Positions 1-8,085 of a stretch of DNA of 64,000 nt are shown here, one piece after another (position 1 is the stretch's first letter; the number at the start of each line of letters is the position of its first letter). The notes below the pieces were generated by a model that did not search any database, was not told where the DNA came from, and worked only from the letters and a program-made list of their open reading frames with translations. This DNA comes from Sphingomonas sp. SUN019. Lineage in GTDB: Bacteria; Pseudomonadota; Alphaproteobacteria; Sphingomonadales; Sphingomonadaceae. A program made the position numbers and the translations under genes. Location of the stretch: contig NZ_CP096971.1 of NCBI RefSeq assembly GCF_024758705.1, positions 1,798,001 to 1,862,000 on the forward strand, given 5' to 3'.

Positions 1-1
1 G

Positions 2-64
2 ATCATCGACTGGATGCAGACATGCTTCGACATCTCGACGCCCGCCATGACCGCTTCGGCCTGA
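2..64 (+). CDS. 3' end of an upstream gene, possibly the DgcN (DUF1611) partner of dgcA
   Basis: The first 20 codons stay open in frame 2 and end at a TGA at 62-64, overlapping the start of the epimerase gene. Only the C-terminal tail is inside the window, so the sequence alone does not identify it. In many proteobacteria a DUF1611 protein (DgcN) sits directly before dgcA, which makes that the first guess. It could equally be a chance open frame at the edge. Confidence 0.35.
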   Translation: MIDWMQTCFDISTPAMTASA

Positions 65-1005
65 ACGCGCCGTTCCGCATTTCGCGCGGGGTCAAGACCG
101 CCGCAGATGTGGTGACCGTCACGATCCGGCAGGGCGACATGGCAGGTCGCGGCGAGGGCGTACCCTATGCGCGCTATGACGAGACGATCGACAGCGCGCT
201 GGCCGCTATCGCCGCAATCACGCCGCTGGTCGAGGCGGGGGCATCGCGCGAGGTCGTCGCGCAGTTCATGCCGCCCGGCGCAGCGCGCAACGCGGTCGAC
301 AATGCGTTGTGGGATCTGGAGGCGCGGCTCGGCAATACCAGTGTCGCGGCGCTCGCCGGGATCGCCGAAGCGGTCCCCGTGCCGTCCGCGATCACGATCG
401 GCATCGACTCGCCCGATGCGATGGCCGCCGCCGCCGCGCGCGTCGCCCGCGTGCCCTTGCTGAAGATCAAGGTCGACCGCGATCATGCCGAGGCGCAGAT
501 CGCCGCGGTCCGCGCCGCCGCGCCCGATCCGCGGCTGATCGTCGATCCCAACGAGGGCTGGGGAATCAACGATGTGGTGCGATTGCAGGATTTCCTGGTG
601 GCGCACCGCGTCGACCTGCTCGAACAACCGCTTCCAGCCGATGCGGACTGCGCATTGCGTAACATCGCGTCGCGCGTCCCGCTGTGCGCCGACGAATCGC
701 TGCACACCGCGGCCGATCTCGATCTGCTCGCCGGGCGCTATGCGTTCGTGAACGTGAAGCTCGACAAGACCGGCGGCTTGACCGAAGCCCTCGCCCTCGC
801 CGATGCGGCTAGGCGCAAGGGGTTCGGATTGATGGTGGGGTGCATGGTCTGTTCGTCGCTCGGCATCGCGCCTGCGCTGCTGCTCGCGGGGTCCGCCGAC
901 TTCGTCGATCTTGACGGGCCATTGTGGCTGTCGGAGGATCGCGGGGGCGGGGTTGTTGACCGTGACGGGATGCTGTCCCCGCCAGCGCCCGGTTTCTGGG
1001 GTTGA
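22..1005 (+). CDS. dgcA: Dipeptide epimerase / N-acyl-D-Glu racemase of the enolase superfamily
   Basis: The 327-residue product has the muconate-lactonizing/L-Ala-D/L-Glu epimerase layout: an N-terminal capping domain, then a barrel. The barrel carries KIKVD (catalytic Lys region), the metal ligands VDPNEGW, LLEQPLP and CADES, and the second catalytic Lys in VNVKLDKTGG. The family epimerises the Glu alpha carbon in L-Ala-Glu murein dipeptides or N-acyl-Glu in the cytoplasm. The next gene starts inside its stop codon (TTGA overlap) and is an acidic amino-acid symporter. With the D,D-peptidase and AmpG-like permease downstream, a murein-peptide or D-Glu salvage role fits. I cannot separate dipeptide epimerase from N-acetyl-D-Glu racemase by sequence alone. 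Confidence 0.8.
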   Translation: MLRHLDARHDRFGLNAPFRISRGVKTAADVVTVTIRQGDMAGRGEGVPYARYDETIDSALAAIAAITPLVEAGASREVVAQFMPPGAARNAVDNALWDLEARLGNTSVAALAGIAEAVPVPSAITIGIDSPDAMAAAAARVARVPLLKIKVDRDHAEAQIAAVRAAAPDPRLIVDPNEGWGINDVVRLQDFLVAHRVDLLEQPLPADADCALRNIASRVPLCADESLHTAADLDLLAGRYAFVNVKLDKTGGLTEALALADAARRKGFGLMVGCMVCSSLGIAPALLLAGSADFVDLDGPLWLSEDRGGGVVDRDGMLSPPAPGFWG

Positions 1006-2249
1006 AGCCCTTGCGCGCCTGGTTGGCGATTCCGCTGTGGAAGCGGGTCGTTGGCGGGCTGGTGATCGGTGTTCTGTTGGGGCTGTTGTGGCCGGAGGGG
1101 GCGGCGGCGATCAAGCTGGTCGGCGATCTGTTCGTCCGGCTCATCAAGATGCTGGTCGTTCCCGTCGTGCTCGTCACCATCGCTGCCGGGATCGCCTCGC
1201 TCGGCGACCCGCGGCGGCTGGGGTCGATCGGTGGTCGCACCGTCGCGCTGTTCGCGCTGACGACGCTGGTCGCGGTGTCGATCGGCATGGGGTTCGGGCT
1301 GCTGATCCGCCCCGGCGAGGGCATCGCGCTGGCCGGTATCGCCCCGCATGTGCTCGGCGCGCCCGTGTCGTCCGCCGACCAGTTGCTCGGCATCGTCCCC
1401 GCCAATATCGTCGAGGCGCTGGCGAAGGGCGATATGCTCGCAATCATCTTCGTCGCGATCCTGCTGGGCGTCGGCAGCGTCGTGTCCGGCGAAGCGGGCA
1501 AGCCCGTCGTCGCCCTGCTCCAGTCCGCCGCCGCGGTGCTGCTCCAGATCGTCCGCATCGTGATGGAGGTGACGCCGTTCGGCGTGCTGGCGCTGATCGC
1601 GAATGCCGTGGCTAGTGGCGGGATGGCGGTGTTCGTCAACGTCGGCTGGCTCGCTCTATGCGTTGTGCTCGCCTCTTTGGTGCAGATCACGGTGCACGCC
1701 GGGCTGATCCGGTTCGTCGCGCGGCTGCCGGTCGCGCGCTTCTTTCGCGGGATCGTCGATGCGCTGGCGGTCGCATTCTCGACCGCATCATCGTCGGCGA
1801 CGTTGCCGGTCGCGTTGCGGGTGGCGCAGGACAATCTGGGGATCGCGCGTCCGATCGCCTCCACCGTGCTGCCGCTGGGTGCGAGCATCGGGAAGGACGG
1901 GACCGCGATGTACGTCGGGCTGCTCGGTCAGTTCGCGCTGCAGGCGCTGGGCATCGTCCCCGATGCATGGATGCTCGGCGTCATGCTCCTGACCGGCGCG
2001 CTGGCCGCGTTCGGCACCGCGCCCGTCCCCTCGGCCTCGTTGTTCATGCTGGCGGCGATGCTGTCCGCGGTCGGGGTCGCGGCCGAACAGACCGCACTGG
2101 TCGTCGGGCTGGTGCTGCCGTTCGATCGCCTGCTGGACATGACGCGCACCGTGCCGTCGGCCTCGGCGAATCTGACGGTGGCGACATTGGTGGCGCGTTC
2201 CGAGGACGGGCTGGACGAAGCGCGATTCCGCGGGGGCGCGGTCGCGTGA
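1002..2249 (+). CDS. Dicarboxylate/amino acid:cation symporter (DAACS, GltP-like)
   Basis: This is a 415-residue inner-membrane protein with about eight hydrophobic helices and two re-entrant hairpins. DAACS hallmarks are the serine-rich TASSSATLPVAL, PLGASIGKDGTAMY and the C-terminal substrate motif DRLLDMTRTVPSASANL. Such carriers take up glutamate, aspartate or C4-dicarboxylates with Na+ or H+. The TTG start overlaps the dgcA stop by 4 bp, so the two are translationally coupled, and the LysR gene overlaps its own end by 4 bp. D- or L-glutamate made available by the epimerase is the natural guess for substrate. Confidence 0.85.
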   Translation: MKPLRAWLAIPLWKRVVGGLVIGVLLGLLWPEGAAAIKLVGDLFVRLIKMLVVPVVLVTIAAGIASLGDPRRLGSIGGRTVALFALTTLVAVSIGMGFGLLIRPGEGIALAGIAPHVLGAPVSSADQLLGIVPANIVEALAKGDMLAIIFVAILLGVGSVVSGEAGKPVVALLQSAAAVLLQIVRIVMEVTPFGVLALIANAVASGGMAVFVNVGWLALCVVLASLVQITVHAGLIRFVARLPVARFFRGIVDALAVAFSTASSSATLPVALRVAQDNLGIARPIASTVLPLGASIGKDGTAMYVGLLGQFALQALGIVPDAWMLGVMLLTGALAAFGTAPVPSASLFMLAAMLSAVGVAAEQTALVVGLVLPFDRLLDMTRTVPSASANLTVATLVARSEDGLDEARFRGGAVA

Positions 2250-3130
2250 ACCTGCGCCATATCGAGATTTTCCACGCGGTGTACGTGAACGGTTCGGTCA
2301 GCGCCGCGGCCCGCGCGCTCAACATCTCGCAGCCGTCGGTGTCGAAAACGCTGCGCCATGCCGAGACGATGCTGGGCTTCGAACTGTTTCAACGCGTGAA
2401 CAACCGCCTCGTCCCGACCGAGGATGCGCACGCCCTGTTCGGAGACGTCGCGGACATTCAGGAACGCGTCCGCGCGCTGCGCGAGGCGGGACGCAATTTA
2501 CGCGCCGGTGCGGGCACGACCTTGCGCATCTCCGCGCTCCCCAGCCTCGCGCTCAGCGCGCTGCCCGCGGCGGTGGCGCGCTTCCTTCAGGTACATCCGC
2601 AGGTGCGTTTCGACCTGCAGACGGTCCATCACGATGACCTGCTGCGCAAGCTGTACGAACGCGAGACCGACATCGCGATCGCCGCGGAGGTGCCGCGCGG
2701 CGCACCGCTGGGGCAGATATGGCTCGGCGAAGGCGAACTGGTGGTCCTCTATCGTGACACGGACATGCCCGACGCGCCGTCACGCGTCGAACTGTCGCGC
2801 CTTGCGGGCCACCCGTTCATCACGCTGGCGGCCAGCGGCCCGATTGGACAATTGTTCAGCACCGAACTCGAACGCCTGTCGCTAAATCTCGACGAGATCG
2901 CGTCCGCGCGCACCTTCTATATCGCCGCCGCATTGGTCCGAGCGGGCGTCGGACTGACCGTCGTCGACAGCTTTACCGCGGAGGCGTCGATGACCGAGGG
3001 CCTTGCGATGCGCTCGCTCCGGCCGCCGTTGACCTTCGACCTGCACGCCATGCACCTGCTCGATCGCCCGCCCAGCGCGCTGGCGAGCGAATTCCTGGCC
3101 GTGCTCAGCGACATCATCGAGGCCCCGTGA
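2246..3130 (+). CDS. LysR-family transcriptional regulator
   Basis: The product has 294 residues. It has an N-terminal winged HTH (NLRHIEIFHAVY, then SVSAAARALNISQPSVSKTLRHAE) and a LysR effector domain with ITLAASGPIGQ in the substrate-loop position. The GTG start at 2246 is chosen because it makes a 4-bp GTGA overlap with the symporter stop and begins exactly at the conserved LysR N-terminus. It lies co-directionally inside the dgcA-symporter-dacB string, so it probably controls this unit. The effector is unknown; an amino acid or muropeptide fragment is plausible. Confidence 0.85.
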   Translation: MNLRHIEIFHAVYVNGSVSAAARALNISQPSVSKTLRHAETMLGFELFQRVNNRLVPTEDAHALFGDVADIQERVRALREAGRNLRAGAGTTLRISALPSLALSALPAAVARFLQVHPQVRFDLQTVHHDDLLRKLYERETDIAIAAEVPRGAPLGQIWLGEGELVVLYRDTDMPDAPSRVELSRLAGHPFITLAASGPIGQLFSTELERLSLNLDEIASARTFYIAAALVRAGVGLTVVDSFTAEASMTEGLAMRSLRPPLTFDLHAMHLLDRPPSALASEFLAVLSDIIEAP

Positions 3131-4524
3131 TGCTCGTGCTTCTCGCCGCCCTGGTCGCGGCCGCACCATCCGCAGACCGCACCGTGCAGGACGCATTGGC
3201 TAGCGCCGGTCCCGGCACGCGGATCGGGCTGGTCGTGGCCGACGACCAGGGCCGGGAGATCGTCGCGATCCGCCCAGACGACCGCTTCGTGCCCGCGTCG
3301 AACACGAAGATGTTCACGACCGCTGCGGCCTTCGCCATGCTCGATACCGATGCGCCGGACGGCGGCGGCGGCGCGACGGTGCGGCTGGAGCGTCGCGACG
3401 TGGTACTCACAGGCCACGGCGACGCGCGGCTGTCGAGCGCCGCCGATTGCGTCGTCGATTGCCTGGCCGAACTGGCGCGCGCGGTGTCGGGGCGCGTGCG
3501 CACGGTGCGCGACGTGATCGGTGACGACAGCGCGTTCCCCGACGAACGCTGGCCGCAAGGCATGAGCTGGAACAACATCCCTACGCGCTACGGCACCGCG
3601 ATCTCCGCGCTGACGATCGACGACAATGTCATCCGGATCACGGTCGCGCCCGGTGTCGTACCGACTGTTACCGGCGATGGTTACTACCGGATCGACAACC
3701 GCGTGACGACGGGCGGGACGAAGGCGAACCTCGACATCGCGCGGATGCCGGCGAGCGACGTGGTGCGCGTGACGGGGGAGATTCCCGTCGGCCACGCACC
3801 CGAAACACTGACGATCGGCATCGACGACTCCGCGCATCGCGCCGCGTGGCGCCTCGCGTCAATGCTGCGCGGTCTTGGGGTCCGCGTGACGGGCAAGGTC
3901 AGCGTGCGTCACCGCCCGCTGTCCGCGTTCGACGACCCGGCGGTGCGCGGAAAGACCCCAGCGCCGCGCCCACCCGAACCGCCGGTGCTGGCGCGCCTGA
4001 CGCCGCCGCCGCTCGCCGAGGACCTGCGCGTCACGAACAAGGTCAGCCAGAATCTCCACGCCGAACTCCTGCTGCGGCGTGTCGGGGCGATCACGGGGAC
4101 AGGTTCGGTCGCCGACGGATCAGCCGCTGTCCGCACAATGCTGGATCAGGCTGGCGTGGACCGGCGCGCCTACGACTTCGCCGACGGCGCAGGCATGTCG
4201 AACTACAACCGCCTGTCCCCGCGCGCGGCGGTACGCTTTCTGCGCTGGACCCAGACCCAGCCCTGGGGAATGGCGTGGCGCGCGACGCTGCCGGTGGGCG
4301 GGGTGGACGGCACGCTCGCGCGGCGTTTCCGCGGTACGCCACTCGAGGGCAACGTGTTCGCCAAGACGGGATCGGTCAATGCGGCAAACGCGCTGTCGGG
4401 CTTCCTGACCACCGCCAGCGGCCGGACGCTCGCCTTTTCGGCGCTGGCCAACGACATGCCCGGCGACGCGTCGGCCACGGCGGCGGTGGACAAGGCGTTG
4501 CTCGCCGTGGCGGCGGCGAACTAG
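3127..4524 (+). CDS. dacB: D-alanyl-D-alanine carboxypeptidase/endopeptidase (PBP4/DacB family)
   Basis: This is a peptidase S13 family protein of about 465 residues. The three penicillin-binding motifs are visible: SNTK (S58-K61) after a conserved FVPA, SNYN as the SxN box, and KTGS near the C-terminus. A short hydrophobic N-terminus looks like a signal peptide for the periplasm. Such enzymes trim the terminal D-Ala or cut D-Ala-mDAP crosslinks in peptidoglycan. Start is GTG 3127 or ATG 3130; both overlap the LysR stop. The end meets the opposing serine hydrolase gene in a 4-bp CTAG overlap. Confidence 0.85.
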   Translation: MMLVLLAALVAAAPSADRTVQDALASAGPGTRIGLVVADDQGREIVAIRPDDRFVPASNTKMFTTAAAFAMLDTDAPDGGGGATVRLERRDVVLTGHGDARLSSAADCVVDCLAELARAVSGRVRTVRDVIGDDSAFPDERWPQGMSWNNIPTRYGTAISALTIDDNVIRITVAPGVVPTVTGDGYYRIDNRVTTGGTKANLDIARMPASDVVRVTGEIPVGHAPETLTIGIDDSAHRAAWRLASMLRGLGVRVTGKVSVRHRPLSAFDDPAVRGKTPAPRPPEPPVLARLTPPPLAEDLRVTNKVSQNLHAELLLRRVGAITGTGSVADGSAAVRTMLDQAGVDRRAYDFADGAGMSNYNRLSPRAAVRFLRWTQTQPWGMAWRATLPVGGVDGTLARRFRGTPLEGNVFAKTGSVNAANALSGFLTTASGRTLAFSALANDMPGDASATAAVDKALLAVAAAN

Positions 4525-5528
4525 CCCCGGTCGAACGCGGCGATCAGCGCGTCGCCGGTCGCCGGTCGCAGCGCGAAGATTCCGCTGTCGGAATGCCGCG
4601 TCGGATGAACCCGGTTGGTAAGGAGCGTCCAGGCGACGCCGCGATCGAAATCGACCCACAGCCCCGTGCCGGTGAAGCCGGTATGCCCGATCGCCGACGG
4701 CGAACACATCTGCCCGCCGGACCAGTCCGGGTGCCGGATTTCCCACCCCGCGGTGCGATGCCCCTCGATCGGGTTACGGATGTCGGCAAGCATCGCTGGC
4801 GGCGCATCGAGCAGCCCCTGCGCAAAGTCCAGCACCCCCGCGACCGTCCCGAACAATCCGGCGTGCCCGGTGCGCCCGCCCATCGCGGCGCAATTCTCGT
4901 CATGCACCTCGCCCTTCAACACACGACCGCGCCATTGGCAGAATTCGGTCGCGACCGCAGGGCCAGGCGGCGGTCCCCAGCTCAACCCATCCCCCAGCGG
5001 CAAGGCATCCAGCCCCGCTCCCGTCAGCCGTTCCACCACGATCCCGAGCAGGATGAAATTGATGTCCGAATAAACCGGCGGCCCATGCTGCCACGCGCGC
5101 TGTAGCACGAACGCCCGCAACCGCGCCGGATCGTCGCCGTAGGTGTAGATCGGCTCGACCGCGGGCAGGAAGGTGCGGTGCGCCAGGCAATCGCGAAACG
5201 TCAGCCGCCGCTCCGGCGCGTTCGCCACGTCATATTGGCGCAGGTCCGGTATCGCATCCGTCAACGGCCGGTCGAGGTCGATTCGGCCCTCGTGCGCCAA
5301 TCGCAACACGAACATCGTCGTCGCGATGACCTTGCTGACCGACGCCAGATCGAACCAGTGGGAAACGGTCAGCGGCTCGTGCGTCGGCACAATCTGGGCA
5401 TGGCCCGCCATGCGCACCGCCCGCGCGCCGTCCGCCGTGACGATGCCCAGAACCGCGCCGGGGATCTGCCCGCGCGCGACATGATCGGCGGCGGGCGCGA
5501 AGGCGGCGTTGGCGACGCGATCGATCAC
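4521..5528 (-). CDS. Serine hydrolase, beta-lactamase/class C-like family
   Basis: The 335-residue protein has the SxxK motif SVSK (S63-K66) and a YSD tyrosine motif (VYSDINF). It also has the usual family anchor GxIPGAVLGIV near residue 20. No convincing signal peptide is seen, so the cellular location is uncertain. Family members include D-aminopeptidases, esterases and muropeptide-trimming enzymes. It is co-oriented with, and overlaps by 4 bp, the AmpG-like permease gene upstream of it, so the pair probably forms one unit acting on imported peptidoglycan fragments. A true resistance beta-lactamase is unlikely. Confidence 0.75.
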   Translation of the reverse strand: MIDRVANAAFAPAADHVARGQIPGAVLGIVTADGARAVRMAGHAQIVPTHEPLTVSHWFDLASVSKVIATTMFVLRLAHEGRIDLDRPLTDAIPDLRQYDVANAPERRLTFRDCLAHRTFLPAVEPIYTYGDDPARLRAFVLQRAWQHGPPVYSDINFILLGIVVERLTGAGLDALPLGDGLSWGPPPGPAVATEFCQWRGRVLKGEVHDENCAAMGGRTGHAGLFGTVAGVLDFAQGLLDAPPAMLADIRNPIEGHRTAGWEIRHPDWSGGQMCSPSAIGHTGFTGTGLWVDFDRGVAWTLLTNRVHPTRHSDSGIFALRPATGDALIAAFDRG

Positions 5529-7030
5529 GCCGCATCCGTGCGCGGCACGATCCGCGACAGCGTGGGCACGAACACGATCGCCGCCAAGCTCAATATGCCC
5601 GACAGCACGAAGAAGCCGTCATAACCGATCACACCGACCATCGCCCCGCCGGCTCCCGCCAGCATCCGCGGCAGCAAGAACGCGAACCCGGTCAGAAAGG
5701 CGTATTGCGCGCCGGGATAGCGCGGGTTCACCAGCATCGAGAGATAGACGACGAACACCGCGCCCGCGAAACCGTTGCCGAACTGGTCGCACGCGGTCGC
5801 GAGGTAGAGCGTCGCTTCGGCAACGGGTTGATGCGCGAGCCAGACGAAGCCGAAATTGCCGATCGCGGCCACCACCGCCCCGATCGTCAACGTCCACGCC
5901 ATCGGCCAGCGCGTCACCAGCAACCCGCCCAACCCGACGCCTGCCATCCCGGCGATCAAGGCCACCATGCCGTCCGCCCGCCCGATCTGCGTCAGCGAAT
6001 AGCCAAGTTCCTTGATCATCGGCTTAGACAGGTTGAGCGCCAGTACGTCGCCCATCCGGTACAATGACACGAACGCCATCAGCAGAACCGCGGCGAAACC
6101 GTAACGCCAGAAGAAATCCACGTAAGGACCGATCAGCGGAGAGGTGCGGATCGCGGAATCCGCCGACGCGCGCCTGATCCGTGGCAGCGCCGCGGCCATC
6201 GCGACGAACGGCAGCATGCAGAGGCCCAGCACCCAGGGCGTCACGTTGCTGCCCGCGTCGATGCCCGCGCCGCTCGCCAGCGCGAGGGCGACCCATCCGA
6301 CCGCCGCCGCACCAGCGCCGACCGCGATCAGGATAGTGGCGCTCGCCAACAGGCCGGTCGCCAATGCCGTCCCGCGCTGTCCGCCGACGGCCGCGTCGGG
6401 GCGCATCGCCACTAATACGGGAAACGGCAGGAAAGCCGCCACTGCGACCAGCAGATAAGCCAACGTCCATCCACCGCTGTCGGCGACGATCAGCGCGCCG
6501 CTGCCCGCCGCGACCATCGCGCTGCGATATCCCCACAGGTTCGCGGTCACGATCGGCCCCTGCTGATCCTGTGTCGGGTACAGTTCGATCCGCCATGCGT
6601 CCGCCGCGATTTCCAGCGTGGTGGTCCAGAACGCGAGCAGGACCGCGAACAGCGCGGTGACCGCCAGGTTCGCGTCGCTCGACGTCAGCGCCATCGCCAC
6701 CATCGCGGTGAAGATGCCGATCTGCGCCAGCATGATCCACCCGCGCCGCTGCCCCCAGAAACGCGCGAAACCGGGGACGTCGTAGCGGTCGAGCAGCGGC
6801 GCCCAGACGAATTTCAGCGTCGGCAGCAACTGCACCCAGGCGATGAACCCCAGGATGGTCAAGGCGACGCCATGCGCCTGCAACCGCAGCACCAGCACGG
6901 TCGAGAACATGTAGAACGGCAGCCCCGCGGCGAAGCCGAGCAGCCCGTACAACGCCATGCCCCGGCGATCGGCGGCGACAGGTGCGTGAAGCAATGGCGG
7001 CCCGATGATCGCGGCGGCGTTCGTCATCAT
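5525..7030 (-). CDS. AmpG-like MFS permease
   Basis: The protein has 501 residues with 12 or more hydrophobic segments. The start GLLGFAAGLPFYMFSTVLVLRL resembles AmpG, where a short G-x-x-x-GLP stretch opens helix 1, and it is followed by a typical FVWAPLLDR cytoplasmic loop. AmpG imports GlcNAc-anhydroMurNAc peptides across the inner membrane for cell-wall recycling. Coupling to the serine hydrolase and proximity to DacB and the epimerase support that role. ATG 7030 or 7027 could be the start. Some AmpG-like MFS carriers move other cargo, so substrate is inferred. Confidence 0.75.
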   Translation of the reverse strand: MMTNAAAIIGPPLLHAPVAADRRGMALYGLLGFAAGLPFYMFSTVLVLRLQAHGVALTILGFIAWVQLLPTLKFVWAPLLDRYDVPGFARFWGQRRGWIMLAQIGIFTAMVAMALTSSDANLAVTALFAVLLAFWTTTLEIAADAWRIELYPTQDQQGPIVTANLWGYRSAMVAAGSGALIVADSGGWTLAYLLVAVAAFLPFPVLVAMRPDAAVGGQRGTALATGLLASATILIAVGAGAAAVGWVALALASGAGIDAGSNVTPWVLGLCMLPFVAMAAALPRIRRASADSAIRTSPLIGPYVDFFWRYGFAAVLLMAFVSLYRMGDVLALNLSKPMIKELGYSLTQIGRADGMVALIAGMAGVGLGGLLVTRWPMAWTLTIGAVVAAIGNFGFVWLAHQPVAEATLYLATACDQFGNGFAGAVFVVYLSMLVNPRYPGAQYAFLTGFAFLLPRMLAGAGGAMVGVIGYDGFFVLSGILSLAAIVFVPTLSRIVPRTDAA

Positions 7031-7131
7031 TCATCCGTGACTGAAAAGCGCGCAGCGTCGGCGGATCGTTTCAATCCGTCAACCGGATCTGTTTTGCCCA
7101 AGCATTTGCCGCGGACCGATTCACGCCCGTG

Positions 7132-7968
7132 TCAGTCCGGCGGGGCCATCGTCAACACGCGCAGCGCCTGCTCCAGGTGCAGCCGCTCGACCATCCGCCC
7201 GTCCAGCCGGATCGCCCCCTTGTCGCGGTTGGCGGGATCGTCGAACGCCGCCTTGACCGCTTTCGCCCACGCGATCTCGTCCGCGCCGGGGCTGAACGCG
7301 CGATTGCACGCGTCGATCTGGCTCGGATGGATCAGCGTTTTGCCATCGAAGCCGAACGTCACCGCCTGTGCGCATTCGCGGGCCAGCCCGTCAGCATCGT
7401 CGATCGCGTTGTAGACGCCGTCCAGCGCGACCAGACCATAAGCGTGCGCCGCCGCGACTGCGTTCGCGATGAAGCCCAGGAACGGCAGCCGGTCGCCGCC
7501 CGGCCGCATCCCGATCTCCTTGGCAAGGTCGTTCGTCCCCATCACGAAGCCAGCGACACCGGGGGCGGACGCGATCTCCTCCAGCCGCAGCACCGACCGC
7601 GCGGTCTCGATCATCACCCATAACGGCGTCGTTCCGCCCAGCGCGGTGACGCACGCCGCGATATCGCCCGCGCCGTCGATCTTGGGTGCCAGCACCGCAT
7701 CCGCCCCGGTGCCGCCAAGCGCCGCCAGATCGTCCGCGCCCCACGGCGTTGACAGCGCATTCGCCCGCACGACGACTTCCCGATCCCCAAACCCGCCCTC
7801 GCCCAGCGCCGCCAGCGCCTGCGCCCGCGCTGCGTCCTTCATCTCGGGCGCGACCGCGTCCTCCAGATCGAGGATCACGACGTCGCACGGCAACGTCCGC
7901 GCCTTGGCGATCGCTTTGGCGTTCGACGCCGGCATATACAGCGCGCTGCGGCGCGGACGGGCGGTCAT
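7132..7968 (-). CDS. CoA-ester lyase of the HpcH/HpaI (CitE-like) family
   Basis: The product has 278 residues. The CitE-like barrel motifs are PRRSALYMPASN at the N-terminus (CoA/phosphate Arg), VILDLEDAV (metal-binding Glu/Asp), VMIETARSV and LHPSQI. Related enzymes cleave malyl-, methylmalyl- or citramalyl-CoA. It is divergent from glcD with a 117-bp shared upstream region. A C5-type hydratase and a CaiB transferase lie at the far end of the facing operon, which together would make a mesaconate or itaconate route ending in citramalyl-CoA cleavage. The ATG at 7968 is chosen because it starts right before the conserved block. Confidence 0.8.
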   Translation of the reverse strand: MTARPRRSALYMPASNAKAIAKARTLPCDVVILDLEDAVAPEMKDAARAQALAALGEGGFGDREVVVRANALSTPWGADDLAALGGTGADAVLAPKIDGAGDIAACVTALGGTTPLWVMIETARSVLRLEEIASAPGVAGFVMGTNDLAKEIGMRPGGDRLPFLGFIANAVAAAHAYGLVALDGVYNAIDDADGLARECAQAVTFGFDGKTLIHPSQIDACNRAFSPGADEIAWAKAVKAAFDDPANRDKGAIRLDGRMVERLHLEQALRVLTMAPPD

Positions 7969-8085
7969 GTTCCGGCTTCTCCGATAGCGTCTCTTCCTTA
8001 GGCACAGGAGAAGTCCGCGCAACCCGATCGCTTGCAGCCGCGCGCCCCGCGTGCGAGCGAAGGTGCGCAACGTAGAGGTCCGTAG

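Noticed and set aside
4521..5528. Antibiotic-resistance class C beta-lactamase
   Set aside because: No signal peptide, and the permease/epimerase context favours peptidoglycan or D-amino peptide processing.
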